NCBI GenBank assembly: GCA_002633005.1
Contig: NMRA01000172.1
Span: 709,950-773,949, forward strand
DNA from: Phoronis australis
Taxonomy: Eukaryota > Phoronida > Phoronidae
Direction of reading: 5' to 3'
DNA: 64,000 nucleotides
Positions 32,712 through 44,679 of the stretch are shown here, in pieces. Below the pieces are notes generated by a model. It was not told the DNA's origin and made no database searches. It worked only from the letters and a program-made list of their open reading frames with translations. The position numbers and the translations under genes are program-made. Within the stretch, counting starts at the first letter, position 1. Each line of letters begins with the position of its first letter.

Positions 32712-35700
32712 CTGAAACGAGACGATTGCTTGCTTTGGTGAGTCTTTCACAAACTTTTATTTTAGAAATATTTCAAAAAACTTCAAAATAGCTATAGCTT
32801 CCATCAACACAATGGTAACTTTAAAATTCTATTAGATTTAATTATGATATAGATATTAGGTACAAAATCTGGTTAGCACAAATAAATGCATGTCACAAGA
32901 TCAAAGTGATGCATGAGAAACAACTTACCGGATCTAATGTCGAAAGTTCATTTTTAAGCTCTTCACCTCCTTCTGAAGCCTGTCGCGTTCAGCTTTCAAT
33001 TTTCTGTGTTCATGTTTTGATACGGGTGTAGTGCTATGCGACCGTGCCATACGATTGGCTGGTAAAGTGACCCTCCGCATATGCAGACATTCCTTTTGCG
33101 AATCTTTCAGCTTCTCCTCAAGTTGCTGTACTTTCATCTACGCAGAATTAATGCAGCATGAACATTGAATTAAACTAGAGGGTCTGAATATACTGAACTA
33201 ATTTGTACTGCTTTATGTGGACACCACACTTGAATTTAATAATCCAAGTTGCCAAGACAACCACGGAAGAGCTGCACTTCGTACTTTGGTTTTAACTGAT
33301 ACCACATTAATGGTTACCCTATGGCCTTATTTCACAAATGCCAATATTTGACTACACACACAGTAAAATGCATACTGATAAATTCATTTTGATACACTGT
33401 GGAGGTAAGGTGGTGGAAGTACCACTAAGTGTTATTCAAAGTAAGGAACGCTTTCCAATCAAGGGTGTGAGGTATGTGGAACAGCAACGATGTTACCATG
33501 GGTCTTGTTTTTCAATGCATTGGCGAAGTCGGCAGATAATTACACCATCTTCATTCAAGTGTTTGATCATTCTGTAGAGTTCTCCTTTTAGGTGACGTGT
33601 AGTTTTCACTGAAGGTGTTTTGAGTTAATAAGTAATGTCTGAACTTTGTATATAATATACTGTAAGCATGACGTTCCTTGCCAAAGCGCTACTTATTTGT
33701 TTTCTTGTATTGTTTTGGCCTAAACCCAGAAGTTGGAATGGTTTCTGTGACTCTTTCAACTAAGATGGTAGATAACTGGCCTGCTGCTCCTGATGCTGGA
33801 CAAAAATGCATGGGAACGCTTAACAATGGGCTAGTCTCTGAACTAGCTTTAAAACCACTTGTCATTTGAAGAAACGTGTCCCTTGTTCTGAACTCAGGTT
33901 AGAAGTGAGTTTTTGAAATAAAAAACAGTTTGATATCGTTTGGGATCAGGGTCAATAATTTGACAAGGTTTAACAATTTAAACACTAACAGCACATTACA
34001 ACCTTTTGAATTTGCAGACCAAATGCAAGACAGTTACCAGCTGGGCACTTAACACCATTATCAAAAACAGAACTCAATTTAATCTACAATAATTGCATCA
34101 AAATGCCACACCTGCTGATCAACACTCCAAATCAAAATGCTTGAAGTTGCAAACTTGCCAAAGCAATACAAATATCAAACAACCTGACACGAAGATTCCA
34201 TCAACCAATCAATACGCAGGAGTCAGAGTTTAAAGTTGTATGGAGCGCTGCTTTGGGGCACGGAAGGTTGGATATAACGCGCAACAGTCAGATATAATGC
34301 GCCCACATTTTGATGCCCGCTATTCAGTAGAAAAAACTGGTTCTCAAAATTTGCGCAGGTTGCATCCGACTATGACCCAAAACAGCGCTCATTATACTTT
34401 TTAACCTCTTAATGTAGTACCTTCAATACAGAGATCTGCTGTGCCTGGGAAGTGTTCAGTTGTATGGTTTTGTCTCTTTCCTTCATCAAATTATTATATA
34501 GAGTCACCAATCTGAAATAACCTTAATCTTACCATTGTTTGCAAAGACCACTCAGAATTCTGTGACATGAAATAAAAGAACTGGAAAATAGTACTGTAAC
34601 AACGTTCTAAACTTGGCTAATGATACATGATATTGCAAAATCATTCTGACTATATAATTGACTGTCAGTTATACTTCAGATATTGGTTTGAACTGCATCA
34701 CTCATCAACTCTCCTTTGCATAACAATGATTTTCGCGAGTTAACTTAGTGCACTGTTGGGAGTAAAAGGAAGAAAAACTATTTTTCACATTGCATTGGAA
34801 ATGCTTATTTGTTCCAAGATTTTTGCACAGTTTAGAATCATGGCTTGATGAATCAGTTTAACATTCCTCTGCAGTTAAGCATTTTCATTGCCTTGATTGG
34901 AGACCCGGCACGTAAACTAGAACCTCTTAAATTAATAATACTTCTCTGATTAACAATATACCCTTATCATAAGCAATGTTGAAAAAAGTTAAAGCCAAGT
35001 TTCAATTATTATTTGAAGGTGACATTTGTATCACGAACTGGGAAAATAAATTGCTATTTTGTAAATTGACACCTGAATGTCTACAGACAAAGGTGGTCAC
35101 ATTTTTGCAGTCAGCATGTATTCCATCATAAAAGTCCAGTACTAATTAATGTATTTATTTGATTTACATTGCAGTTCCTGTACTTAATGGTTGACATAAT
35201 AAACCTCTCAAAATATTGTCACAATAAATAAAAATGTTTAAAGTTTGAACATTTACAAGATTATTTTCCTAATTTGCCAACTCAAAAATGAATAGCAAAT
35301 AGAAATTTCAGGAAGAAATGATCTGAGGAAACCCTGGCCACAGTTTGAGGAAACTCTGGCCACAGTGCCAGTAAACTGGCCACGGTCTGAGGAAACTCTG
35401 GCCACATTCTGAGGAAACTCAGGCCACGGTCTGACGAAACTCAGGCCATGGTCTGAGGAAACTCTGGCCACGGTCTGAGCAAACTCCAGCCACGGTCTGA
35501 GGAAACTCTGTCCACAGTCTGAGCAAACTCTAGCCACGGTCTGAGGAAACTCTGGCCACGCTCCGAGGACACTCAAGCCACGGTCTGAGGAAACTCTGGC
35601 CACAGTCTGAGGAAACTCTGGCCACATACTGAATTAAAGACAATGCTGGACCATATTGTAAGGATCACAAAGTAAAAAGAATGTTTACTGTGAATTAGCA

Positions 35701-36589
35701 ACTGGTTGTGATTTGGCAGGCTGAGATGATTGCTTCTTTTGTACTGGCTTCACTGACCTAATCCATCCTGGAAGAGTGCTTTCAGTTTGGGTCTCCACTC
35801 TGAAGACAAAATGGCAGAATCATAACAACATGCACAACAGTATTAATTCAAAATGTGATCCTTTCACAATTCAAAATGTGATCCTTTCACAATTTCCCCT
35901 TCTTAAGTAATACAGTGTAGCAGACCTCAAAGTTTATGAGATTTGTGGTAACTTTCAGATGCGTTTGAACAACTGTGCAGTTAATAACAGTCCATACCAA
36001 CTGAAATGGGCTTCTTTATTGACTTCAAGATCTCTCCATAGTTATTCCAAAATTCTCCGTAATACAAACTCAGAGATAATTAATGCTAAACCATTGCAAC
36101 ACCTGGTGGTGCTACTCAACAATGCAGAATACCTGCACTGAGCAAGTTGATTGCGAACAATATGATTACTGAGCACTCATATAATTGAGAAACACAAGAA
36201 ATACAGGTGAAGGTTTCAAACCATCCCATCAATGATAATGTAATACATTGAAATATCTGTCACTTTCATCCACTTTTAAGTGTGTTTCTTTGTTGATGCC
36301 ACAAAATACTGCGAGATTATACAACAAGTAACAGACCGTCAGTCTAAATTAACAAGACAAGATAATGTTCTTTCTGATTGCAATTACATAGATTTACCAG
36401 ACAAAGTTATTTGATTTTCACTGTAACTGCCAAATCAAACAATTCTCACTCTTTGTAAGTCTTGCACTTCTCTAGAAGCTGTTCAGTTTGATGAATCTCT
36501 TGTTGGTCTTTAATGGACTGTTCAAGAAAAATGTTCTTCTTTTTCAAGCTGTTGATCTTTCTTTGTAACCTTTCATTTTCAAGAGTCAG
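32586..36589 (-). CDS. CEP290-like coiled-coil protein, five C-terminal exons (gene span)
   Basis: Five exons on the minus strand join with consistent phases: 36450-36589, 35758-35799, 34421-34511, 32929-33137 and 32586-32711, each with canonical AG/GT borders. The product is a heptad-rich coiled coil (LENERLQRKINSLKKKN; NNLMKERDKTIQLN; KVQQLEEKLKDSQKE) ending ELSTLDP-TFFEEIEDVKFAL. That resembles the ELSAFDLDFFEEIEDLKY-type C-terminus of the centrosome/transition-zone protein CEP290. CEP290 is about 2,500 residues with more than 50 exons, yet I could not find further exons upstream to 44 kb, so the gene may be 5'-truncated, broken by assembly, or a shorter paralogue. One exon carries a one-base frame change. 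Coiled-coil nature is certain; CEP290 identity is inferred from the tail. Confidence 0.55.
32929..33137 (-). CDS. CEP290-like gene, exon d, with a one-base frame change
   Basis: TCTGCGTAG acceptor, GTAAGT donor; 209 bp. The first frame gives MKVQQLEEKLKDSQKECLH...HRKLKAERDRLQKE. From about 32968 the coiled-coil reading continues only in the next frame (EELKNELSTLDP), which ends in the phase needed by the following exon; the first frame meets TAG at about 32936. Either a one-base sequencing/assembly error or a true lesion. Confidence 0.6.
34421..34511 (-). CDS. CEP290-like gene, exon c
   Basis: TTATTTCAG acceptor, GTACTA donor; 91 bp, entering in phase 2 and leaving in phase 0. Encodes LVTLYNNLMKERDKTIQLN followed by TSQAQQISVLK, a coiled-coil segment. 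Confidence 0.6.
35330..35632. repeat. 22-bp minisatellite in an intron
   Basis: About 13 copies of GGCCACGGTCTGAGGAAACT plus CT, with point variants, lie inside the intron between exons b and c of the CEP290-like gene. Because 22 is not a multiple of 3, the repeat cycles through all frames and creates a spurious 124-codon ORF (WPEFPQTVARVSSD). Confidence 0.92.
35758..35799 (-). CDS. CEP290-like gene, exon b (42 bp)
   Basis: TGTCTTCAG acceptor, GTCAGT donor. Encodes VETQTESTLPGWI and completes split codons at both borders (E and R). Reading through the donor instead would give an alternative C-terminus (SVKPVQKKQSSQPAKSQPV..., stop near 35685). Confidence 0.5.
36450..36589 (-). CDS. CEP290-like gene, exon a
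   Basis: TTTGCAG acceptor before 36589, GTGAGA donor after 36450; 140 bp, phase 0 to 2. Encodes LENERLQRKINSLKKKNIF...QQEIHQTEQLLEKCKTYK, a strongly charged coiled coil. Confidence 0.65.
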
Positions 36590-36796
36590 CTGCAAATGGA
36601 ATCAAAAATCCTTTAAGCAAAACAGCAATAACTAAACAGAAAAACTGTCAACTGCAAACTGAATTAAGTTTGCATTGGAAAATCTACAAGCAACTGGGGA
36701 GTTTTAAATTACAAATACTAAGTCGCCAAATTTACTGTTCAGAGAGATTAAGCCAACCGAGTCTAAAATGGAGATCAAAGGAAGTATAATGTTGTA

Positions 36797-37185
36797 AAAG
36801 CAGCTTGTGATTGACTGTAGAGTGCAAGAGAGCACTCAGCTGCAGCTTGTGATTGGCTGTAGAGTGTAAGAGAGCACTCAGCTGCAGCTTGTGATTGGCT
36901 GTAGAGTGTAATAGAGCACTTAGCTGCAGCTTGTGATTGGCTGAAGAGTGTATAAGAGAGCACTCAATTGCAGCCTGTGATTGGCTGTAGAGTGTAAGAG
37001 AGCAATCAGCTGCAGCTTGTGATTGGCTGTAGAGTGTAAGAGAGCACTCAGCTGCAGCTTGTGATTGGCTTTAGAGTGTAAGAGAGCACTCAGCTGCAGC
37101 TTGTGATTGGCTGTAGAGTGTGAGAGAACACTCAGCTGCAGCTTGTGATTGGCTGTAGAGTGTAAGAGAGCACTCAGCTACAGCT
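36797..37185. repeat. 42-bp minisatellite, about 9 copies
   Basis: Unit GCTTGTGATTGGCTGTAGAG followed by TGTAAGAGAGCACTCAGCTGCA. Every unit has an inverted CCAAT core (GATTGGCT) and a CAGCTG E-box. It lies 210 bp upstream of the first recognised CEP290-like exon. Confidence 0.93.
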
Positions 37186-37189
37186 AGTA

Positions 37190-38680
37190 CTGTAAGCCTT
37201 CAAGATGAGGTCCATGCTTGATCTAGCCTTGGTAAAAGTGCAAATTAATGTATACCTTTGGAATGACTTGGAACGACAAAATCTAGACAAAAATAATGTC
37301 ATGTTATTAAAAAGTATAAATTTATTTAATAGTTCTTCCTTGAGTTGAGTAAACTAAAATGGCTGTACTGGTGTACTACAACTTGTGCAGCAATCGATTT
37401 TGCAGGAACACCATGAAATAGAACACCACCTATTGGCAAATTTCTTTTTTGGTCGATTCTTTGACAACTGTTCTGTTATTGCAAGTTAACATAAATTGTT
37501 TCACTTATACTTTTAGTATTATATTGCTATAACACTGATTTCTATCAAAATTTTGCACAACTAAGTTAATTGTCACATTTTCCCAAAAGATTTTGTAAGA
37601 AACTGAGCAAAGGGTGCGCGAGTGATGAGCATTCTGTTACGAAAGCAGGAAAGTCATGCAAGATATAAGATTGTTGTTCACCTTGGCGGCTATATGCAAT
37701 AGACATGTTGTGTGTCAGTTGACTCCGTGATTTCTCATGTGTATCGGAGTCCTTTCTTGTCGAGAGCTCTACAGGTGTTGACATGACATGATTAGGTTTC
37801 AGGTGAACGCACAGTTGAATAGATGGGTCCCTTTTCAAAATGGTTACTGGGAACCGGTTTCACTGATCAGAATATCACTAACGGACAATGGCTGTTATTC
37901 AGTGAAAACTGGTTCCCAAAGACAGATTTGTCTATTCAGCTTTTACCAATATTTCATGGCTGAACCATGTGCTTGGCTATGAAGAATGAAAACACAATGA
38001 GTGTGGCCAAACGTCATCATGGCTATTAATTGCACCATAGAGAGTGCAAAACCAATTGCCCCATGCCCATGAACCCAGCTGGGTAGTTCTTTTAGCGATG
38101 CCTGATGAACAGCATCTCGCCGTAAACGGGTTCTACCCGGCAAGTCAGAGTGGTCTTTAGCCTTGCCTTTGGTTATACATGTACGTGCGTAGCTTGCTAG
38201 ATACTAGGACTACTAGGTAAATGTGTGATTGACAATGAGTGAAGAGAGCGTTCGATCATGCTGATTGAAGAACCAACAGCGGGCCCATTGTGAATTAAGG
38301 CCCTCGATCGATCACCTGATGGGAAAGGTGTACGTGAGCAAAAAACTATAACAACCCCCCCCCCCCCACCCCATCACTATCGTTATCAACACTTCCTCAG
38401 TCAAGTATCCAAAACTAACATTTTGTGCTCATTTCAATTTGTCACCATTAAGCTACAATTGATTTCAACCTTAAGGGCATTTTTCAATCTCTTGAGCTTG
38501 AAGGGAATTAAATTTGTGCCTCATGCGGGGAACTTCGCTCCCGCGATTTTTCATTATTAATGAAATAGAGCCGATGTTGAGCTCCTGGCCCCCTAGGCAA
38601 CACATAGCCCCTCGGTTGGCCGGTTAGAGGCTATAATACTTCCCATCCCTTTCTGTACATGTACTAATTTCGTCACGTGT
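37190..38680. other. Non-coding or unresolved upstream region
   Basis: No exon could be assigned with confidence. A minus-strand frame at 37566-37838 (TRKDSDTHEKSRSQLTHN) begins after a TGTAG acceptor and may be an upstream exon, but its phase does not join exon a. A poly-C tract lies at 38347-38368. Confidence 0.35.
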
Positions 38681-38681
38681 A

Positions 38682-39045
38682 TTTTAAAGGGGCAGACGGC
38701 GAAATCCGCTCACCGATTAAACGTTTTCAATTAAGTCGTCAAAAATACATTCTACACTTAAAACTATCACTTAAAAAGGCGCTAATACTTTCTTTGAAAG
38801 TGATCCTTTGTGCTTCGATCTATAGTAGACATTATAACTTCGATAAAGCATAGCTATCATATTAAAATTAAGGTGACTTTGGAAAAGAATTCCAATTCCC
38901 CCACTTTTTCGCCACTGTTAACGTTTTCACCGTGCGCACGATAACAACCAAAATATTTCAACTGAGCCAAGTGGGTTAGGCAAAGGCTCGCGCGAGACTG
39001 AGCGAAGCGCGTGACGAATTTTAGGGGTGCCATGGCCCCTTTAAA
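38682..39045. mobile_element. MITE-like element with TTTAAAGGGGC ends
   Basis: TTTTAAAGGGGCA at the left and TGGCCCCTTTAAAT at the right form an inverted pair about 360 bp apart. The interior includes a GC-rich GGCTCGCGCGAG stretch. No ORF. Confidence 0.5.
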
Positions 39046-39094
39046 TTCGCCACTTCGCTTTATCACTTTAATTCTTCTTTAAATTCGTACGATA

Positions 39095-39520
39095 ATGTAT
39101 ACTTACAGTATGAGGGAACTAAGCCATGAAAAGGACCATGAAAAGCTCAAAATGCCATTAAACAATAATACGTTTAATTTCAGTGATTCTGGTATATCTC
39201 ATATATCATGGGAAATGGCATTCCAGATGGAGGAGAGGCGCCACAATCTATACACGCTAGTTCTCGACACCCGACCGCGTGGGTCGTTCTCGGAGCGATG
39301 GATGAAATTCTTACTTTCGCATTCCCAATTGTCCAGTTTGTTCATCTGCTTCTGGGGTGGTCACCGGTCGTTATTTGCGCATCCTCCAATGACGGAGGAA
39401 TATAATTACATTTATGATCGACATATGTCCCGAACGTGCGCTCATTGCGATGAGATGAAAAGGAGACCGAGGAGGGGAAATAAGGTCATTTATTGTGACG
39501 AATGCAATTACAAATAACTT
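39095..39520 (+). CDS. ORF with C-terminal CxxC-x15-CxxC zinc-binding tail, probably transposon-derived
   Basis: A 140-codon frame ending RTCAHCDEMKRRPRRGNK followed by VIYCDECNYK. The CxxC...CxxC spacing with basic residues between resembles the terminal zinc finger of piggyBac-type transposases, but no DDE residues are visible. The coding value of the first half is doubtful, because an overlapping frame (39208-39405) is equally open. A more decayed relative at 17588-17800 lies 0.7 kb after the DNA polymerase relic, hinting that the two belonged to one kind of element. Confidence 0.35.
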
Positions 39521-39609
39521 CGATAGGGAACACAGAATAAATAAAATAAAAAGTAATGATCTGGTAAGAAGGCCAATCAAAAGCGCCACAAGACATGTTG
39601 TAAGATAGC

Positions 39610-42600
39610 TCATGTCCATATAGAACTGTTTACATCAGATTGACCTTTTTCTTCGAGCCCATTCTCTAAATTGCGGTGGGTTTCCAATTTCTACCCTGCC
39701 GAGTTCCCCGTCAAGAATACTATTATAGGCAAGTATCGCTATAGGCACGATATCCCGAACCGTCTTTGTTATTCTTTACTCTCGCGTCCATTTCTTTAGA
39801 AAAAATAAGTGACTGAGAATTCTGTGTTGTCGCTGAAATGTTTCTGGCTGATATTAAACGACAACGATGACCCACTATTTTTGAAAACCAAATTGAACGG
39901 TAACACACTGCTCTCGTGATGCGGACGGAACCGCGTATTCTGAATACTGCATTTGCAGTGTACATGATGTTTTTAAAACACTGATGTCACGGCCATTAAT
40001 TTAAGTGTCTGCGTGACGAAAAACTTTTTGCACTAGGTCGCGACAGACTGGGCAACACGTAGTCTATAACTTTTAGTGCAGGTCATTACCGACGTTTGAA
40101 GTACGCAAATCGTTTTTGTGTGACAAAACTTTATGCCCAGGAAAAAATTCCTCGCCCGGTACATGGAATACATTTCGGTGCTTTTACGTAGTTGAGGGCA
40201 TAGGCCTAGTGTTTGCAAGTCGGGTAGTGCACGGAACTGAGCTGTAATTCAATATTGCCATGGAGTCTTTTCCTAAGATGTCGACTGTGCGTTTAAAACT
40301 GGACTCAAGAAAACGCATTTTCACTAATGCATGGGATGTTACTCTTCAGGAAAAATACGTGTTCTCGCGGAGAAAACTTAACCTCGGGAGAACACTCACG
40401 GCGGGTTTAATTACCCCCACATGACCCACCTGTGACTCTAACTGGTTGACGCCAGCACAACTCAATCCCGTTCGACTATTCCCGAATGATTCAAGCATTA
40501 GGAACAATAAATTCTTGACTGAAAAGGTGCCAAACGCATTTCTATGCGGACATTTTTTATTCTGGAGAAAGCATAATGCATATTTCTCCACCGATTAAAA
40601 AACTCATTCGATGACCGACAATGAAAACTAAAAACTAAACGTGCGTCATTCAAGCCAGAACCCAGAAATAAAAAGGACACCGTTGGATGGCAAAATAAAA
40701 GTAATTTACTATGACAAAGTAGTCGTACAACGTACACCGCGATTCTCCCGAAACATGATCCAAACTTTTTGGTAATATTTGTGACATGCACAAGGTTCCA
40801 TTGGGAACAAACCTAATTGTAGCACGCGCTGCGAAAATTTTGTTAAACGCCGCTTATCACCGTTTTTCGGCAGTGTGTCAGTTTTGCTTAAATGCTGATG
40901 CGGCGCGTGACACGTGCAACATGGGAAGATATTAGGTGAAAGTTGTGTCCCTTGGACTATTTGTTCATCAACAGGCGTGATTTCATGTAAGTTCCTCAAA
41001 ATGGCACGTACCGGTGGCAGTGAGAGAAACGCGAGCGAACCGCGACTCACAGAATTTCATGGGTGTTCAAGTTATGTTGACTAAATTGTATCCAGACTCA
41101 AGGTACGCGTTAATTATAACTCTATGAGCATATATGCATGTTTCATTCGATTGATTTTATTTGCTATTTATGGCGATGTACTGTCGCCCCTTTATGGGTT
41201 GTCTTACGTACCTGTCCGCAAGAATGAATACTGGGCATCGAGGAGCACATTTTACGAAGACAATCAAAACCGAAATACTTGCAACCGTTTCTCTCTATTT
41301 GTGTTCACTGGCAACTTAACGTCAAGGTCACAATGCCTACTAGCGACACCTGCAAACGTGTTTGCAACGGGCCTTTGCTGTGTCGGTTAGCTGTCTTGTA
41401 ATGCCCGGTAGCGGCGATAGCCTGCCTTGATTTTCTGTTCTGTCTACGCAAAGTTAGGTAATGTTCATATGTATTCGATACTCTAATACATTATTTGAAA
41501 ATGTCGTTCAAAATATTTCTCTGATACCCAGAATGGCTTTCCATCTAGACATGCAAGTGCACTCTAACTAACCGTTTTCAGACCACAGTCGTCCTCAGCT
41601 TCTGATAGTCCCCAATAGGATCAGAAGCCGAGGACGTCTCTGGTCCACAATTCCTTCCCCCCCCCCCCCCCCCCCCNCCCCCTTCCTACAAACCACGCAC
41701 ACCTGTCTGCAAGTCCAAGCAATCAAGACTCTAGCATCCTGGATTTTAGGCTACCTGGACTTTGCCGTCACAGCAACACTCCCCTGTCCCTATGTCCTGG
41801 AATTTCCCCTCCGATCACTGCTCTCCTGTGTCCTGGGTCCACACCTGAATTGCACTTTGTCCGAGGTCCACTTCAGGCCCTTGAGTTGGCAGTGCTTCCT
41901 CGGTATACCATACAATCCTTTTGCCAACTATACACCAATTGTATTAGCCTACCCGGTAATCGTACCATTACCCCAATAAAACCGACAAGCATGTACCATT
42001 GCCCGTTAGCGAGGGGCTCATATGATTCACCGGAAGCACGAACATCTACAACCCACAAAGACATTACCGCTGCTGTAGATAATAAGTACAATTACACTTA
42101 AAGGAGAGCTGGTTGTTCGGTCACGAGATATGTGGTTTAGTTGCCTATCAGTTGGATTTTTATCTTAGATACCTTACAATGGCCCACCCTCAGCCACAGA
42201 CCCGAAAAATTTGTAGGCTAATAATGTTTTACAATTGGTATGATAAAAATTTGGTGATCATCTGAACTCTAATGTTGCTCTTTAATTGTCACAGATTCTG
42301 CTCTCTCTGGCATCCATACCTGAAGGTCATTCAATTATAATATTCCAATAAATATGACAGGTTACAGGAAAAACACATTCTTTCCTAGAACAGCCGCAGA
42401 CTGGAAATTAGCTTGCCGGGCTACATAATACATCAGTCCCATCTCTTGACGTTTTAGTCAGGAAACTATCTGCCTTGCTGAATAAATAACATATTGTCGG
42501 GTGCCTCCATCAGGGGCACCCTCTTATTGTCTGCCCTATCTGTACACGACCTAGCTGTGTTAACCGAGCTCTGAAGTGATGTCTACCATGTAAATATTAT

Positions 42601-43270
42601 TAAACTTGTTGTAGTTGTTTTGTCTTTCTTGTTCTTCATTTTTATACAGTAACATAATACTCTGGAGAGAATGGTCACTTGAACCAAGAAGAAGAAGAAG
42701 AAGAAGGTAAATGAGGTGTGGAAGTTTAAGATGCGGAAAACCAAAGCCTTGTGAAAATAATGTTCAGGTCAGATTAGTAGGTAAAAATGAACCAATGCTT
42801 AACAGGGTTAGAACTTGGAGGTCCTTAGGCCTTGGCCAACATCAGTGTACATTGAAGTTTGAACTTAGTATTGAGTAATCAGATCAAATGCTATAATTTG
42901 CATGTTGAGTATATTTTGGTAAAAGATTTACTTTGACTGCATACAAAATTTCACATGTGTGTTTTTGCAAATTAAGTTTAACGGCGTCAGATGAATGCAA
43001 AATTGTTGATGCCTCAGGAGAACACTTTGTATCTTTGACCAGCTCTGCATGTGATCTAAACTGTCAGTGTTTTGATTATAATGTTGTGCTGACTTATCAA
43101 TCTTGTTGAAGGGATCCTTGATTACTTCTGTCTCCCACAATGCTTAAGTTTTGAGTATTTATTTCTTCTTGCAGATCTGATGCAAAAAATTCACCTTCCC
43201 TGCAGAAGTTACTGAACATTTTCTGCAGCAGTTACTGAACATTGTCATCATGATGCACTGTTCATATTGT
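39610..43270. other. Intergenic, no gene recognised
   Basis: ORFs on both strands (for example 40709-41050 minus, 41124-41390 plus) lack motifs. A poly-C run with one N lies at 41656-41682 and an (AAG)n tract at 42690-42706. A GGGTGCC...GGCACCC hairpin (42498-42520) precedes a T-rich stretch. Confidence 0.45.
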
Positions 43271-43271
43271 T

Positions 43272-43606
43272 AAAGGCCAAGAGAGGGCAGCAGCAGCATT
43301 ATCCTCGAGTCAACAAGTGGTTGGATTGTCAGTCATTTCAGCTCTTTAAACTCTGAGTATCATAACTGCTATGACTCCTCCACTCAACAAGAAAACTGCT
43401 TCTCAGTGAACCCAGAACTGTTTGCTATCCATGAACCATATAGAATGGATTCTCAACACCAAGCAATCTATGACAGGCTTTGCAATGGTGTTGCGTTACC
43501 AAGGAAGAAAAGAAGGGTATATTTTTACTGCACACTAAAGACTGTTGGACTCTTCACCCTTTCTTCACTCTGTCAAAAACTGCATGCAAATAAAGAAAAG
43601 TTTTGA
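43272..43606 (+). other. Open frame, possible exon of unknown protein
   Basis: About 110 codons without a stop, containing NPELFAIHEPYRMDSQHQAI and RLCNGVALPRKKRR. A weak donor-like AGG|GTATAT follows at about 43516. There is no ATG near the start and no homology recognised; it could be chance. Confidence 0.18.
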
Positions 43607-44679
43607 GTCATTTCACATCACAAGCCCTACAGATGAGCACAGAAACTTTGTACTCTCTTGTATTTTTGACCCTTTCACTCACAGTGGAAACAAAGCTGAA
43701 CTAAGAAAAATAAGGGCAAAAAAATGCAAAATCGGCACTTTTCACCCTAAATTCACCACTTCCCTGCCGATGCACAACTAAAACCAACAATAGATTCTGA
43801 AAGCAAATTTCCTACAAAATCCGAAAATGTGGTCCAAAAGTACTGTCATCCAACAAGTTTTTTTGCAAATCTGGCTTGTTCGAGGGCTACCTGAAATCGC
43901 GGCCAATTTCTCAGTCGCTACCCAGCAATGCACAATTGCAACCGGGGGCCGCCATTTTGAAGAAGAGTGCAGGTTACAAGTTTTGTCTAGTAAATGAAGT
44001 AGTTCTAAATGTAGCGGTTTATTACTTGAAAAGAGATAACAAAGATGAAAACAACGGTAACTGTGCATTGAACTTGTAACATTTCCTGAAAATACATTAC
44101 AGCGTTCTGTCGTTCAGTAACTTTTCCAGATGTGAGGGGTGCTGAACGTTCGATAACATCTGGCTCTTTTGTTAACTGCCCAGCTCAGTCTTTTGTCCCG
44201 TATGATAACACGTAGGCCAATTATCTCCCAGGCTTCAAAGAAAACGTATGGTGGTTGCACGCTATTACCGAACGCGTATGAACACAGTCAAACCCAGTGT
44301 GTTGGTAACCTGTTTGGACAGAATAGATTGTCTTAACTTCTGTTGTAGTTGGGCGATTTTGGTGATTCAAAAATGGAACATGTTCAGCATTTAACGAGAA
44401 ATTCAGAAATGCTATTGGTTTAAGCTCAAATATGTTATAACTTAACTTTCATTTTTATCAGCTCAGCCCAGTCGGGCTAGATACTATCTGATCGGAGATT
44501 AGAGCAATTATCGAACAAAAGAGCGCAGGCCCTCCAACCATAAATGCCAGAATGGAGTTAATCAGTCGTGTAAGATATTGGCTACGGGGGTAAACTTCCC
44601 AACTTGTCATGAGTTAAATAACAACATTTGTTATTGTAATTACCGAGAAATGGGAGCCTGAGTTGTATATCATACACTG

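Noticed and set aside
35253-35627. 124-codon minus-strand ORF rich in WPEFPQTVARVSSD
   Set aside because: Entirely explained by the 22-bp minisatellite cycling through frames, within an intron of the CEP290-like gene.
37250-37285. 27-nt microexon flanked by AG and GTATAC on the minus strand upstream of the CEP290-like exons
   Set aside because: Phase-compatible but too short to support without transcript data, and the peptide (ILSFQVIPK) is not coiled-coil-like.
42498-42700. LTR-like segment with hairpin GGGTGCC/GGCACCC
   Set aside because: No second copy in the window, no primer-binding site or polypurine tract, and no gag/pol nearby.
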